Shown one piece after another: positions 34,165 to 46,043 of a stretch of 64,000 bases of DNA. Source of the stretch: Phorcus lineatus (Eukaryota > Mollusca > Gastropoda > Trochida > Trochidae); assembly GCA_921293015.1 (NCBI GenBank), contig OV121086.1:47385402-47449401 (forward strand), written 5' to 3'. The notes below the pieces were generated by a model. The model was not told the origin of the DNA and ran no database searches. It was given only the letters and a program-made list of their open reading frames with translations. Within the stretch, counting starts at the first letter, position 1. Each line of letters opens with the position of its first letter. The position numbers were made by a program, and so were the translations under genes.

Positions 34165-34465
34165 ATACCTCATCGTGGTGTGGTGGTTTGCGTGCTTCAG
34201 AGACCCCAAGAGCTATGCCAGCCGGAGCTTACCTGCTCCTGGTAGGGGCACACAAGCTGGACATGTCGACTGGTAGTAGCCAGACCAAATTTGAGTCCTT
34301 CTAAACCTGCTTTTTATCTCTCACTATGCCTTTCTTTCCGTCTTTTCCCTCATCCTTTCGATCCCTTTCTCCCAGGTCTGTCCACTCTCTTTTGGATGCT
34401 TGTCATCCACGTGTTTAATAACTGAAATATTGTTCAAAACACGTTAAACCCCAACTCACTCAAAT
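34165..34465 (+). mobile_element. SINE-like dispersed repeat inserted in block 'e'
   Basis: Contains TTCAGAGACCCCAAGAGCTA, GGAGCTTACCTGCTCCTGGT, a pyrimidine-rich middle and the tail AAACCCCAACTCACTCAAAT. Unit A lacks it at the corresponding place, and a diverged copy lies at 21400-21595. A short open frame within it is not a gene. Confidence 0.75.
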
Positions 34466-35039
34466 TTTTTTAAATAATAGTAAGTGAACATGCTGTGTTA
34501 GGTTAACCTATTGAACATTTTGAAGCCAACCCCTCGGCACACAGACATATCTTTTATTTTACATTCAGATTCATCAACATATTTTTCAAATGATCGAGTT
34601 CAAAAACAAAATTCATATTACAACCAAAATAAGTATCAGGACAAACCAGCTGTCCAGCTTGTAATATAAAGTACTCAGTTTATTTCTGAGCTAGGGCTGG
34701 TTTCTCTCACTCCGTAGGAGTATGTTCAAACGCTAAATTATTCAAAATGTGCTAACACTCAATGAATTAGCAGAAGATCAGGCTCCCCTAAGTAATGAAA
34801 GAAAATGCAACTAATTTGAAGGAAAACAGTGTCCTTTAATAAGCTGCCACAATGAAAGAAAACGAAGCCTAATCGCGAAAAAAACACGTAATAAAAGACA
34901 GAATTTCCGTGAATTCTCGCTCGACCACGGAAGTAAACGCGCATTGCAAAATGGCGACGCTTGAACAGTCCTTAGTTTTGATGAATATTGTTTTTGTTCT
35001 ACTCAGCTATTTTGATGTATTAAGCTTTTTGCAAAAAAG

Positions 35040-35325
35040 GTAAAGCCAAGGATATCCTGGATGTCCTTGCTGACAAGCCCTCGGAACCTTTCATCAAGGT
35101 CGTTATCCCACAGGTCAGGAGGTCCGTGGTTCGAATCCCGCCAGGGGCGCGGCAACTTTGTATGTAGTAGAGAACTGTTCTACACGCAGTCAGGTTTGGG
35201 TGCAACGCTACACTGAAATTCAGCGCAGTACCACCCATGGTTCGCTAACTCCAGCCGATGCTCGCAGGTTTCAGCGCAATTCATAGCCACAATGGTATTG
35301 CGGGCTTTCTCCCTGCAATAATATT
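35040..35325 (+). mobile_element. tRNA-derived SINE-like element
   Basis: A box-B-like GGTTCGAATCC at about 35130-35140 lies within GTCAGGAGGTCCGTGGTTCG..., followed by a non-tRNA body of roughly 180 bp. The T-stem would not pair (three mismatches in five), so it is not a working tRNA. The complementary strand yields a peptide of the GGIRTTDLLT type, which is familiar as an artefact of tRNA-derived SINEs. Absent from unit A at this place. Confidence 0.55.
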
Positions 35326-35330
35326 AGCAG

Positions 35331-35530
35331 TCGCTCGGGTAATACAAAAATTCACACTCGTTTCGTAAAAGTCATATGACATACTTCCTCGGGTAATAAT
35401 CTCTATTTATTACATACGAGGGCAAGCATATCGGGGGTCATATTTTTCTTACGATGCCCTAAGGCAATATGCCACTTTTCCATTGTGACGTCACGTCTAA
35501 AACAATGCTCTGCCGTCACAGTTCGCCTAT
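35331..35530. mobile_element. Palindromic MITE family copy
   Basis: TCACACTCGTTTCGTAAAAG followed by TCATATGACATACTTCCTCG and GGTAATAAT matches 14717-14770 directly and 25743-25823 in reverse complement. The following GTGACGTCACG ... CCGTCACAG resembles 25911-25942. Confidence 0.65.
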
Positions 35531-36335
35531 GCAATTGTGTATTACCTTTGGATGTTGATATTAATTAGTGACTTATTTTTCGACTTCCGTAATAAACAAT
35601 GTAATTTTCGTCCTCTACTCGTGTCTAATATCCTCATCGCTCGGGAAATACTTATATTAAGCACTCGTGTCGCAAACACACCATGTCATGTACATTTACA
35701 TAATATCCTCGATTTATTATGTAGATAAGCCCTTTCCTTATCGAGTTACAGGTAAAGGTTTTCTCTTAACGAGATTAGGAGACTATTTACTCTCGTTCTC
35801 CTTGATTCAATCATCTTACTGATGTGATACATTACTTTTATGTCAGATAACGTGACAGTTAACGATATTTGACTGCCATGTTTGTTTCTTTGAAGGCAAA
35901 GAATCTGTATCACCGATCTCGATGAAGTAATTATAAAGCAATATCACACCATAAAGTAAAACGTAGATTGAAATGTGAATAATTGGAAATGTTTCAATTC
36001 TACAATAGTGTAACATATGATCTTAGCTTAACATTTTCCTATATCAAACGCATAACATTTCTTGTTCATTCGCGTGTCGAATGTTATTTTTGAGCATGAT
36101 GAAATATAACAGTTATGATTATTGTATGAAGAACTTTGCGGACTGTTTTTGTCTTAGATCAACATATTAGAATCTAACAGTTCAGCTTTTTTCATCACTT
36201 GAAAAACTCTTAATCCATTCTTGCATTCTTCATTGAAATCTTAAATTGGAACTTGAAACAAAGGTGATACTTTTCTTATATTAGAGACCTAAATGTGTGC
36301 GTGTTTATGTATTTTGTGCATTTATCTTACATGTA

Positions 36336-37700
36336 AACTCTTAAAAAAAAGAAACTTGACATTCATGCGAAATTGATTTTTTCGAAACGGGTCAATTTTT
36401 TTCATGATTCATACCTGTAATTTAAAGAAAGGCTTGCTCAAAAGTGTAACTTTACCAAAAACAATGGCCCAAAAAGTTTACGTTGTGTTCAGGGATGAAA
36501 ACGAGCGATTCGTCCAAATGCATTTTCTGCCAAAGCACGTGCAGCATGGGATCATGAAGATTTACATGCAGACACGTCTGCTTTAGGGGTATAAAAAGCC
36601 ATATCAGCTGCTGTTCATTCAGACTACACAACATCGGTACAGCGACCTGAAGAATGCCAAGACTGAACAGAGCGCAACGCAACAACGCTATTGGCAGACT
36701 GCAAGCAGGGGCGACGCAGCGAGATATTGCAACACACTTTGGCGTGTCCAGACAGACCATCTTTTCATTGTGGACCCCTTTCAACACCCGAAACAGGGTT
36801 AATGATAGGCCAAGGTCAGGCAGACCAAGGGTGACTACTCGGGCCCAAGATCGGTACATCCGACTGCTCAACCTTCGGGAACGCACCAGGACAGCAACGT
36901 CAATAACAACGCAGATACCAGGCCTGCGTCGAATTTCCGACCAAACGGTACGCAACAGGGTGAGAGAGGCTGGACTTATTCCATGACGACCGGTGCGACG
37001 TCCCGTTTTTACGCAACGTCATCTGGCGGAACGTCTCCAGTGGTGTCAACAGAGGATGAGATGGGCACGTGCAAGGTGGAGAACCGTTCTCTTCACTGAT
37101 GAGTCCCGTTTTCTGCTTCGACGAAGTGATGGACGAGCACGTGTATACCGACGTCGTGGAGAACGTTATGCTGCCAACTGTGTTCAGGAGGTTGTCCCAT
37201 TTGGAGGTGGGCGTGTCATGGTGTGGGCCGGGATTCGTCACGGTGTTAGGACACCCCTTGTGCATGTTGTGGGTAACCTCACAGGAGTACGGTATAGGGA
37301 CTTGATACAGCCTTACGTTATTCCTCACGTCAACGTCTATGGTGGTCTCTTTCAGCAAGACAAACCCCAAACACTTCCAGGACTTCTTGCAGCACTTCAG
37401 CACGAATGGCAGAACATTCCACAGGATGTGATTGACAACTTGATTGCATCCATGGGTCGTCGGTGCCAATCAATAATCAATGGCAATGGTGGCCATACCC
37501 GATACTGACATTTGTGCACCCCTGTGATGTTGAAACACTTGTGCACCTGTGCATTTCAAGATCATGCTTATTCTGAATAAAATTTACTGAACAGAGATCT
37601 TCAAACAGCGTTTTAGTTTTCATTTCAATGTTTAACTTGCATCTGTGGTCTTTATATTGAACTTTGAAAGTCAGTGTCAAGTTTCTTTTTTTGAAGAGTT
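36336..37700 (+). mobile_element. Second Tc1-like transposon, internally deleted
   Basis: The termini AAACTCTTAAAAAAAAGAAA with CTTGACA at the left and their complement ending GAAGAGTTT at the right form inverted repeats of about 28 bp, with TA on each side (36334-36335, 37701-37702). The two uninterrupted copies of the surrounding block at about 31305-31330 and 31460-31485 (CATCTTAC/TATAGTA..CATTTCCAG) give the pre-insertion sequence. A TATAAAAA box lies at about 36590, some 60 bp before the transposase ATG. The ends resemble those of the element at 22466, so the two are related but distinct families. Confidence 0.95.
36654..37508 (+). pseudogene. Tc1-family transposase lacking the catalytic Glu segment
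   Basis: From the ATG at 36654 the N-terminal helix-turn-helix region is intact (NNAIGRLQAGATQRDIATHF; SRQTIFSLW), with GRPR and QTVRNRVREAGL. An in-frame TGA (36984-36986) interrupts it. The same frame resumes with RRPVF, WRTVLFTDESRFLLRRSDGR (first Asp) and FGGGRVMVWAGI. At GLFQQD (second Asp) it jumps straight to PQTLPGLLAAL. About 53 residues present in the copy at 22794, including NARPH and the Glu motif SPDLNPIE, are deleted in frame. The end GGHTRY is kept. It cannot catalyse transposition. Confidence 0.95.
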
Positions 37701-37702
37701 TA

Positions 37703-38230
37703 TATGGAATTAATTTCCAGTGTAGTTTTCAGAAGATGGTTATTCTTATATAGTGTTAATGCAAGCTAGAACTGAGACTGGCACCAAGCTTATTTGAAGA
37801 GAGAACAAAAATATTGAACAAAAAGTTAATTAGTGTTCCTCTTCTTGTGTTCATCAATTGGATCAATAGCAGCACCATTTACAAAGTATGTGTTGTCAGT
37901 TTAGATGAAAGTAGGCAGGAAGTCGTTTCCTCTGATGTTCATGAAAACCATGCGTGATGTTATGTGCAGACCACCGGAAAATCAATTGCACTCAATAGTC
38001 GACATAAGAAGAGTGAAGTGGATGCATTTGTTTCTGAAAGTGGTATGAGGTTGTAGCATGGTGTGTGTGAACTCGTTTAAGTAAGGGAAATAGTAAATTA
38101 CTATTGATGAGATTTGGAGACTTTATCCAAAACAGAATAAAAACCCTTTTTGCTAGCATCGTCTCACCGTTGCAATGTTTTGCAACCTTTTATCTGAAAG
38201 GTAAATTTTCTATATTGATTCAGAGAATTA
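37703..38230. repeat. Segmental duplication unit C, partial
   Basis: Resumes block g after the Tc1 element, then block a (37720-38170) with GTATGTGTTGTCAGT, ATGTTCATGAAAACCA and GTGAACTCGTTTAAGTAAG in the order seen in units A and B. After about 38230 similarity is lost, so the third unit is truncated. Confidence 0.8.
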
Positions 38231-38866
38231 ACCCTAGAATTAAAACTCTAATAGAGTCATACTGGTAAATAAGTTTCCGGTTGATTATATTAGGGTGTGA
38301 ATGAGTAGCGTCATCACATCTGAATTTATCCAAAATTACAGGTTATGGTGACCAAGATATTATACAAAGACAGCAGAAGTAAGTTCATTATCAAATTTTT
38401 ATATCATTATAATTAGTTTATATTAAATTGATTTGATTTGCGAAGGGAATAAAATCGCATCAAGTGATTACTATATATTCAACAATACCACAGCAATACC
38501 TCCAACCATGTATGGATTCTCTGGGAAAGGTGTAGTTATAATGTTTCATGCAGAGTGTGTTGAGTTAATAATGAAAGTAAACGCCTTTTGGTATACAAGG
38601 TTTTAAGTGGAAAAAATTTATTTCCAAATGCATTTGATTTTTTAGTTGAACCTTTCATAACCGTTACATTTCTTATGTTTATCTTATATGTATCAATAAA
38701 GTGGTACATGCACTATATTAATGTTAATTAAGATCTGATTGATATGCTAAAGTTTTTAAATGACAACCTATTCCCAAGGTATATTTCAAAAGTTTTACAG
38801 TATTAGTTTACTAAAATGCTGAAAGATTAGTAGGTTGGCAAAGAACTCTGTATATCATGAAATGCC
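38231..38866. other. AT-rich spacer, nothing recognised
   Basis: No supported feature. Confidence 0.5.
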
Positions 38867-38870
38867 TTAA

Positions 38871-39326
38871 AGAGCCACTCCGTGATTTTCATAACATATT
38901 ATTTACCTTTGATACGAACCTAAATGTCATATGTGGTGATATAAAATCAAAACATCTGAACTTTTCATGTCCAAAAGACATATATATCACAAATGCTGGT
39001 TTTCCATGAAAATCTAATAACAGTCTTATAAATGCACAGAGGTGTAGATACCACGTCAAATACACATTGATACTAGTTATATAACCTAACAAAGGCTATC
39101 AACTCCTAACTGCCCTCCTGGCTGTTTTAGATAAGTCTCCAAAATTACGTTTGACTATTTGACGCACGCCACTGTCCGGTTATCGATCATAATTGCGACG
39201 TTCTACCTTCATGTTGTCACTGTAAAAAAAACCAATAAGCTTTAAAATGTATCTTTTTGGTAACCGTCGATAATTTGCGATCAAATGACACCATTTATTA
39301 AATCCAACCACTGACGAAGTGGCTCT
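38871..39326. mobile_element. MITE family 2, copy 1
   Basis: Begins AGAGCCACTCCGTGATTTTC and ends GACGAAGTGGCTCT, giving terminal inverted repeats of about 15 bp. It is flanked by TTAA on both sides, which would fit a piggyBac-like target if not coincidental. It is about 85% similar along its length to 48373-48844. No conserved protein frame between the copies. Confidence 0.85.
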
Positions 39327-39330
39327 TTAA

Positions 39331-41862
39331 CAAACAAACATGATAAAGAGAATTACTGAATGTCTTCCTTCTCATGTGAAGCAGAAAAGGATGAACTTGT
39401 ATTAACTATCAACGAGCTTTTATCAGTGAGGGGAAAGAGTAAGCTTTAATACGGGTTTGACTTATGCACAATGTGTGGATCATGTTGCTCAATCCAATTA
39501 CGAGGAAAGTTTTTGTAAAAATATCAGCAGGGCATCTGTTCCTTTGATCGTATCCTTCATCTCTTACAGGCAATCAAATTTGGGGTTTTTTCCCCCCAAA
39601 CTATGGAAAATGTTTTCATGACGTCACTGATATGCCACGCCATTTGTTGGTAAATGAAATGAACTCACTTGTTGTAAAATATGAAAGCAAAAGGTAATAA
39701 TCTCTTAAATAATAGGAAAACTGTTCGTGGTCGTGTTTAAATTCCTTGAAATTCTGTTTTTTGTTCAACACCTAAAACATATCAAAGGAGTCCTTTGAGA
39801 ATGAATAAGTATCTATCATTTTATATTATGTACGGGAGTTGGTGCAATGAGCTTACAATATGAAGGCTATGGAGACGTTACCTCATTAACAAAGGAAACT
39901 CTCCAAGGTCTCTCTCTGTAAATCAATGATTACCACGTGAATTCGTAAGGGACCCTCTTAGAATGGCTCAGTAGAATCCTGGTCTCTGATCAATATATGC
40001 TGGTATCACCAAATCTATATAAGAATCACTCCTACTATTAAACTGTTACTACTATAACTTCAACTCTTTAGACTATCAATATCTTGATGGTGAGTCGAGT
40101 TCACAACAACCTCGGTCACTCATGCCCTCCACAGTTACAACTTAGCAACTTAGTAACGGTCTCGCTACTTCGGTCACAGACCTAAGGAAATTTCCAATTG
40201 CAATTTAGGTATTGAAAAAAATAGGTGATGCAGACATCGACAAGTCAATATCAGCTGAGGATTGTACAATGAATAATGCTGAATATTGACGAGGTATCAA
40301 CGTGTCTAGTTCACCTGATGTAATGTTGGTAGAATGCTAATTTCAATGTATGACGTTTAAAATTTAGATTCAGAGACATGCGTATGTCTGGCCAGCGTAC
40401 ATTTCATAGATCTCGATTGAAAAGTTTCATCGATCTCGATATGTCAGTCCCTTGAATGGTTACAAAAACTAAATTCAAGAAGAGAAATGCAGAAGTGAAT
40501 CGTAAACACCGTTCAATTGCCTGTGAATGTATTGAGTTTATGCGAAGAGTAGTGCGTCTGATATATTTAAAGAAATATGCTGGGAAGAACGAGATTCACA
40601 ATGTATTTGATTTACGGTTGACTTTTCAAAAATGAAATATGATAATATGAGCTATGTGAAAAAGAATATATATTTTATGCTTTTGAAAAGACTTAATTCG
40701 ATATATTAGAATATCTTAACTTTATCGAATGTTGGGAAAGAGGACTATAGGGTAATATTGAGGGGGAAAAGTGATTAAATTTAAGAATGAGAAAAACATA
40801 TATCCAGAGAAGCGTCTTTTGTAAACCAACTAATGCAAACGTACTTTGAAATTAAGCAGACTATCACTACATTCTATTTACTCATCAACGAAGTTAAACA
40901 CAGACACCGACTTAAAGCAACGAGCAGGCAGTGCAAGATGAAAACGTATCAAGATGACAGGTCACCGATGTTCTTAAAAGTGATGTTCAGACACACACCA
41001 AACAAAATCAGGGATACAGAAATAAATGGCCCAAAATAGAGACTTGGTATCATTGTGTCTGTAAATGGTGTAAACAATGTAAGCATGGTTTACAATAACT
41101 TGATTTTGTGATCTTGCGTTAAATTACTCCTTTTAAAAGAACTATAAACATCCGTATGACATCCTAAAAGACACATTGGAGAATATATAAACATTTTTAA
41201 AAGTAATTTCAAATTTTTTTTACTTGATGATACAAAAAAAGCATACTGATATAACAATATAAGTTACGTATATCATTAAAGCATCAAAACTGTTATTGTC
41301 GATAACATTTATCCTATGGCGTTGTATTTTAGGAATTGCTTTGACAGGCACGCAATACAAACGTCGTTCATGTCATTTTCCCGTCATTTAAGGTTAAGAC
41401 TAAGATTCATTTGCTGTTTATGAGAACTTAAAATATATATGTTCTAGCTGATATCTTTATCAAACTACCAATTAAACTTTTGAAATAAATTTTTTTACCC
41501 TTCTTTGGATATAGGTTTTTCTCATCGTAAATATCTTACATGTTTGTCCTTATTTCAGCAGTGTTTATGTCACCATTTATGAAATATCGCGATACTGCTC
41601 TAGGAATGCTTATCATTGTCAGCCAATTCTGTTTTTCTTGAATGGATATGTTTTAAACATGTTTTGATGGTAAGCAGTAACAGCTAAGATTGTATCTACT
41701 TTTACCGTTCGGTCCGTTTAGGTTTTATTTTAGTCTCTGTCGGTTCGAAAAGGGATAAAAAATCTGATCGGTTTACCAGTTGTGCGTTTGAGATTCATCT
41801 GGTTATTTTAGTATCGGGTCTAACACAGGTGAAGGTTCCCTGCGAGATCGTACTTTCTTAAA
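39331..41862. other. AT-rich intergenic region upstream of USP first exon
   Basis: I see no supported exon. A 68-codon frame at 40833-41039 is unassigned. A TATA-like GGGATAAAAAATC is at about 41751, roughly 110 bp before the USP start codon. Confidence 0.4.
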
Positions 41863-41935
41863 ATGGCCGCTAGAAAGGAACGCCTTGTTCTTATGGCAGT
41901 GGACAACAGCGAATTTTCCGAGATTGCATTTGAAA
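41863..41935 (+). CDS. First coding exon of a universal stress protein (USP) gene
   Basis: The ATG sits in a good Kozak context (AAAATGG). The exon encodes 24 residues plus one base, with RLVLMAVDNSEFSEIAFE, and ends at the donor GAAA/GTAAGT in phase 1. Hydrophobic strand - A-V-D-x-S - S-E-x-A-F is the N-terminus of the USP alpha/beta domain; the Asp belongs to the ATP-binding loop. A USP has about 140-160 residues, so most of it must lie in later exons, which I could not find before the next first exon at 45977. USPs are small cytosolic nucleotide-binding proteins linked to stress survival. Confidence 0.75.
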
Positions 41936-43588
41936 GTAAGTTTTGTTTCCATTATTTCAATTTCTGAAATGAACTTTTGGAATTAGTTTATATATTTCGG
42001 ATCATGTCATTCATTTTCAGCTTTTAAGCTTTCAGAGTCGATACATGTATAAAGCATCTTTCTTCGAATTCATACCAAATCAAGGCATCATAAGATAGTC
42101 TTAGTAAGGCATATTTCATGCTTAGGAAAACATTATGTTAAATTTCATCGAAATAGTAACAATATTCGAGTGGCTACATGATCTGGGAATATTTCTAGAA
42201 GATGTATGAGTCAGTGTATCATTGTACAAGGGCTATGCCACTTGCTTATTTATATGTTTCATTTAATTTTTCAAATAAGTGAACTCATTAAGCATAATTC
42301 ATGTGCACATCTATGCGTTTATATTTACACCTCATTCTTTAGTAGCTTTCCAAGAACTATAAACGCTGCTAACAGTGTTTCATTCATTTCATCACCATCG
42401 GTTTACTTATAATACTTTGTGCTTAACCTTTGTTTCTGTGTATATTTCCTTTTGCTATAAGACTCTATGTACTCCAGTTCATTATATAAAGGCTCGGACA
42501 CTTCGATCATAGAAATGACTTTCTCAAGGTTATTCCCTGAATGGCGGTTCAGTGGGTTATATTTCTGTCTGGCCCCTCTGGTGAAGGATATTGTGATGAA
42601 GGACCAACAGCTGGTTCAGGATTGAGGTGCAACTAACGAATATCTAGATGTTTATCGTTGAGACGGGAAAAAGATTTGGTTTTATTTTTCAAGTGACTGT
42701 ATGAAAACAAGGAAGCAATATTGCTTATAGATTGTAGGATATCTTGGGAACAATCTCTTTATATCGAATAGCATAACATTGAGTTCATTTTTACAATATC
42801 GAACTTGTAACCTAAAATTCGATGTACTTCAGAGCGTTAATTAAACTTTAGATCCATAGTAAAATTATATATATTATATTTTTATTTGCTTGTCAAATAA
42901 GAACTTTGGATGAATAGATAAAAGATAAATCTGAATAAGAAAGTTTAAGACAGGTTAATGTCGGTAGCTCATAATATGCTGTAAATGTATTCATGCTCAA
43001 AGACAGTAAGTTCAAATTCCTGTTCTTATTGACCTTTGACACTAAAATAAAATTAATTTTTGTAGTTGAGTATATATTGATAGTATTGCTGATGTTATAT
43101 CCAAATTTACATTGTACCAAACCTGTAACACAAGGATATATATATTTTACCGGAAAAACTCAAATAGCGAATCAGCTAAATCAATGCGTCAAAATGAATA
43201 TATTATATATTATATATATGAGGGATTCATTAGTGTTCACGGCTAAAACACCAAATACCAAAATACGAAATCTTGTTTTAAGCGTCCTCAGTTATCGACA
43301 TAATTCTTTAACTTCCTATGTCAACCCAAACAATGGCAATTGCAAACACCTTTTACCTTGAAATCTGACTGTTTTACATTTTGTTGGTCTTATGGTCACA
43401 TTTCGTTCAAACTTAGACGAACGCTTTGATCTGAATTGAACTCTCATCAATCGAATACCTTTATTTATACCACGTGAATGTTTTAATTGGCAGCTTTTGC
43501 AATTCCCGATTAATGTAAACCAAAGAGAGGGGAGAATATTAAAATCATAAGAGTAGTGAGTACTGTTAGCAAGGATTAATGATTGAAA
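41936..43588. other. Intron or intergenic sequence; no USP second exon seen
   Basis: I looked for a downstream USP exon (a W-Y start and later the G-x-x-G-x9-G-S motif) and saw none. On the minus strand 42630-42665 shares the motif TCTCAACGATAAACATCT with 44353-44375, an old repeat of unknown nature. Confidence 0.4.
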
Positions 43589-43654
43589 ATGTCTTAATCA
43601 AGAACTATGTAATTAATAAAAGTAATTATTCGTAATATTATTTCGCAATTAACT
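43589..43654 (+). pseudogene. Strongly decayed first exon of a universal stress protein gene
   Basis: The leader GGATTAATGATTGAAAATGT, then CTTAATCAAGAACTATG, aligns with GGATTAAAAAATGTCTGAAT, CAAGGATTGTG of the exon at 45977. The end CAATTAACT/GTGAGTACA aligns with its phase-1 donor. TAA codons replace coding triplets (MS* at the third codon) and indels break the frame. This would be the fifth first-exon copy. The match is to the whole leader-exon-donor string, not just one motif, but identity is modest. Confidence 0.5.
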
Positions 43655-45976
43655 GTGAGTACACTTACTTGGCTGTTTGTTTACCCCTATTCCATTATAT
43701 TACCAATTCCTTTTAAGAATAATGGCCTATTCAACATTTGAATAATTTTAAACAACATTGAAACGACCACTGTCTACACGGTGAAAGAATGAGAAAGTGT
43801 CTGAAATTCAAAACTATTGAATCAACATAAAGTATTATCATTGTGATTTGATTGGTGATGTAAGATCTTTCAGACTGTGTCAGGTGTAAGTTAGATTGGA
43901 AGATATTTGTCAAGTATGGCGCATCTCATATTTCCAAATCCACTATTAGCCGCGTCTATTATTAATCACCATTATCGTATGGTTCACAACTGCACTGACA
44001 ATGGTCAGTGGAAATGACCTTGACGATCACATTTGGCCATTTGAAAGTCATTAAAAACTATTTTTTTAAATTCCATATGTCATTATGATAACACCGTCAT
44101 GATAAGTTTATTGAAGTCCATTTAAATGACGAACGGTAATATCTACATAAAGCAGAATCTCTATGGTCTATGTTAATCTCCTTCAAATCTTGCAAATTCA
44201 TCAATATGGAAAGGTTCAGACGGTTGTATTGATCATTCGAGGGTTTGACTTAGATAAGTTTATTGACTGAAGTAACAGTCCTCTTGGACACGTCTTGTCA
44301 AGCTCCTGCAACGAAGAAAATAGAGGTGGTTTAGGCTTGTAGAGGTGGTAACGACTGCCGAGATGTTTATCGTTGAGATTAATAAAACCTTGGTGTGATT
44401 TTGCACCTGACGGTAGCGGTTTAATGGTGGTTAATATTGGTTTGATCAACACATGAAATGACTAAAAAACAGACACGTAGTGGTCTAGCTTAATTAGATC
44501 ATGACCATATATGTAACACCTCATCCATTCTGAATAATCAACACTCTTTTAAAATCATGTTGACTTTACTTTTACGGAATTAAGACCATAACGAAACAAA
44601 ACATAACCACAGAGCCGCTTTCCCAAAATATGCACGTGTAGCTTCACATGTGACATGTGCATGTTGTGCGTCTGTCATTTGCGCAAGGAAAATCAAAAGA
44701 ATCAAACGTAGATATTCGCAGCTCTATCAGACGCATGTCGGAACATTTAAAAGAATTGTGCTTGTAAACGTTTTGGGTAAGGATTTCAGGCAGACCAGGG
44801 CGTAGATTTTCGAAGATGTCTTAGTACTAAGATAGTCGGAAATACCATACATTAACATCTCGGCGCTAAGAGAACTTCGAAACTCTAGGCGCTAAACCAC
44901 ATGTACAAATTCATCTCCTACCAAGAAGGTACATCCCAACAAACGTTTAGGTTTGCGGGTACATCAGTTCTATGAGAGAGAAGAAAATGCGAAAGGTTTA
45001 CAAACAGCGGATATCGCCCGACAGACCCACGCTCGAAGACGGCTCCTGCAATTTAGCCATTTAGTGATAGCACTGTAGATGTGACAGAGGAATATAAGGC
45101 ACTGTAGGCACTTTTCTTTGAAAATTAAGCAATCTCATTAAATGAAATTAAAAGTTGCTCAGTGCAAGACAATATTTTGTATAAATAAAAGAAATTGTTG
45201 TACAAGTGAAACAAGTTTGCTTAAGTTACGCGAATCGATTTCCCATAAGATGACGAAAAGGTGTTCACACTGAATTAGCCGCCTACAGGTTTCGCTTCGG
45301 TTTCAAAATGAAACCATTATTGTAACCTCCAGAACATCAAAGTATAATGTCATGTATTAAAAAAACAGTAATACTGAATATCTGAGGGCTAGGCGAGAAC
45401 TATGGTTTTAACTGGTTTCACAAACTGGTCATATTGGAAACAGTATACAGCCTATTACTCTGATGATAGTCAATAGAACCAAAATGAGTTTTTTCAAAAC
45501 AATAAAGTCACATCCTGTTAAACTACTTTATGTTACAGAAACTAAGCGAAGGTTTGAAATGCAAATGTCTCCCAAAATAATGGAAATGATAACTTGTAAA
45601 AGAATGTTGTAGAATCTGCAATCCCATTTCGCAGTCGACTTCACAGCGCTGTTTTAGATGATTTGTGTCTTTCCTGCTAAATCAATGCAGCAATATCTAT
45701 ATTACGTTTTGGCAATCTCAACTGACCTTGCAGACACCGTCCGATCTAGTGTATGTAGGCAACATTTATATCTCAAGGTTCCGGGCTTTTGAAGGTTAGA
45801 AAGCTGGGTTCCTTCATATTTGGCAGAGTCGCACATGTTTTGGAAGGATAATTAGGCTCTTGTGGCAGTGATTTCAAGTATCCTGAAAGTCAACATTTAT
45901 GTAGAGGAAACTAAAGGATCTCTGGACATTAAAGCAGAGGATCCAACTTCAGTTTCAGGAGATTAAGGATTAAAAA
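43655..45976. other. Spacer between decayed and intact USP first exons
   Basis: Nothing supported. A 78-codon minus-strand frame at 44216-44452 includes the repeated motif noted at 42630; no domain recognised. Confidence 0.4.
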
Positions 45977-46043
45977 ATGTCTGAATCAAGGATTGTGCTA
46001 ATGGCGGTGGACAACAGTGATCATTCGGAGTATGCTTTTAATT
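45977..46043 (+). CDS. First coding exon of a universal stress protein (USP) gene
   Basis: Encodes 22 residues plus one base: MSESRIVLMAVDNSDHSEYA and FN, then donor AATT/GTGAGT in phase 1. The last base is T, so splicing to an exon starting GG would give the Trp that follows AFN/AFD in many animal USPs (known family pattern, inference here). A at -3 is the favoured initiation context. The frame stays open across the donor to a stop at 46201, but that extension (LLNSFMLLVTG...) has no USP character. It shares a leader with the decayed exons at 31923 and 43589, so these three form one subgroup. Confidence 0.75.

Larger units (their letters stand above)
31194..36229. repeat. Segmental duplication unit B (about 5 kb)
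   Basis: Contains g, a (31486-31680, cut short by a non-LTR fragment), a decayed USP first exon, b (32320-32720), c (32875-33036), d (33518-33666), e (33950-34760, interrupted by a SINE-like insertion), a further SINE/MITE cluster (35040-35530) and f (35715-36000). The order matches unit A. Confidence 0.85.

Noticed and set aside
35100..35170. Possible tRNA gene (GGTTCGAATCC)
   Set aside because: The T-stem does not pair and no acceptor or D arm can be drawn around it; better read as a tRNA-derived SINE.
36452..37469. Long minus-strand frames of 167 and 189 codons across the second Tc1 element
   Set aside because: Antisense to the transposase and its leader; explained by the GC-rich coding sequence of the element.
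42541..42636. Gly-rich 31-codon + strand frame (LSGPSGEGYCDEGPTAGSG) as a possible small gene or USP exon
   Set aside because: No splice-site support and no USP motif; length is trivial.
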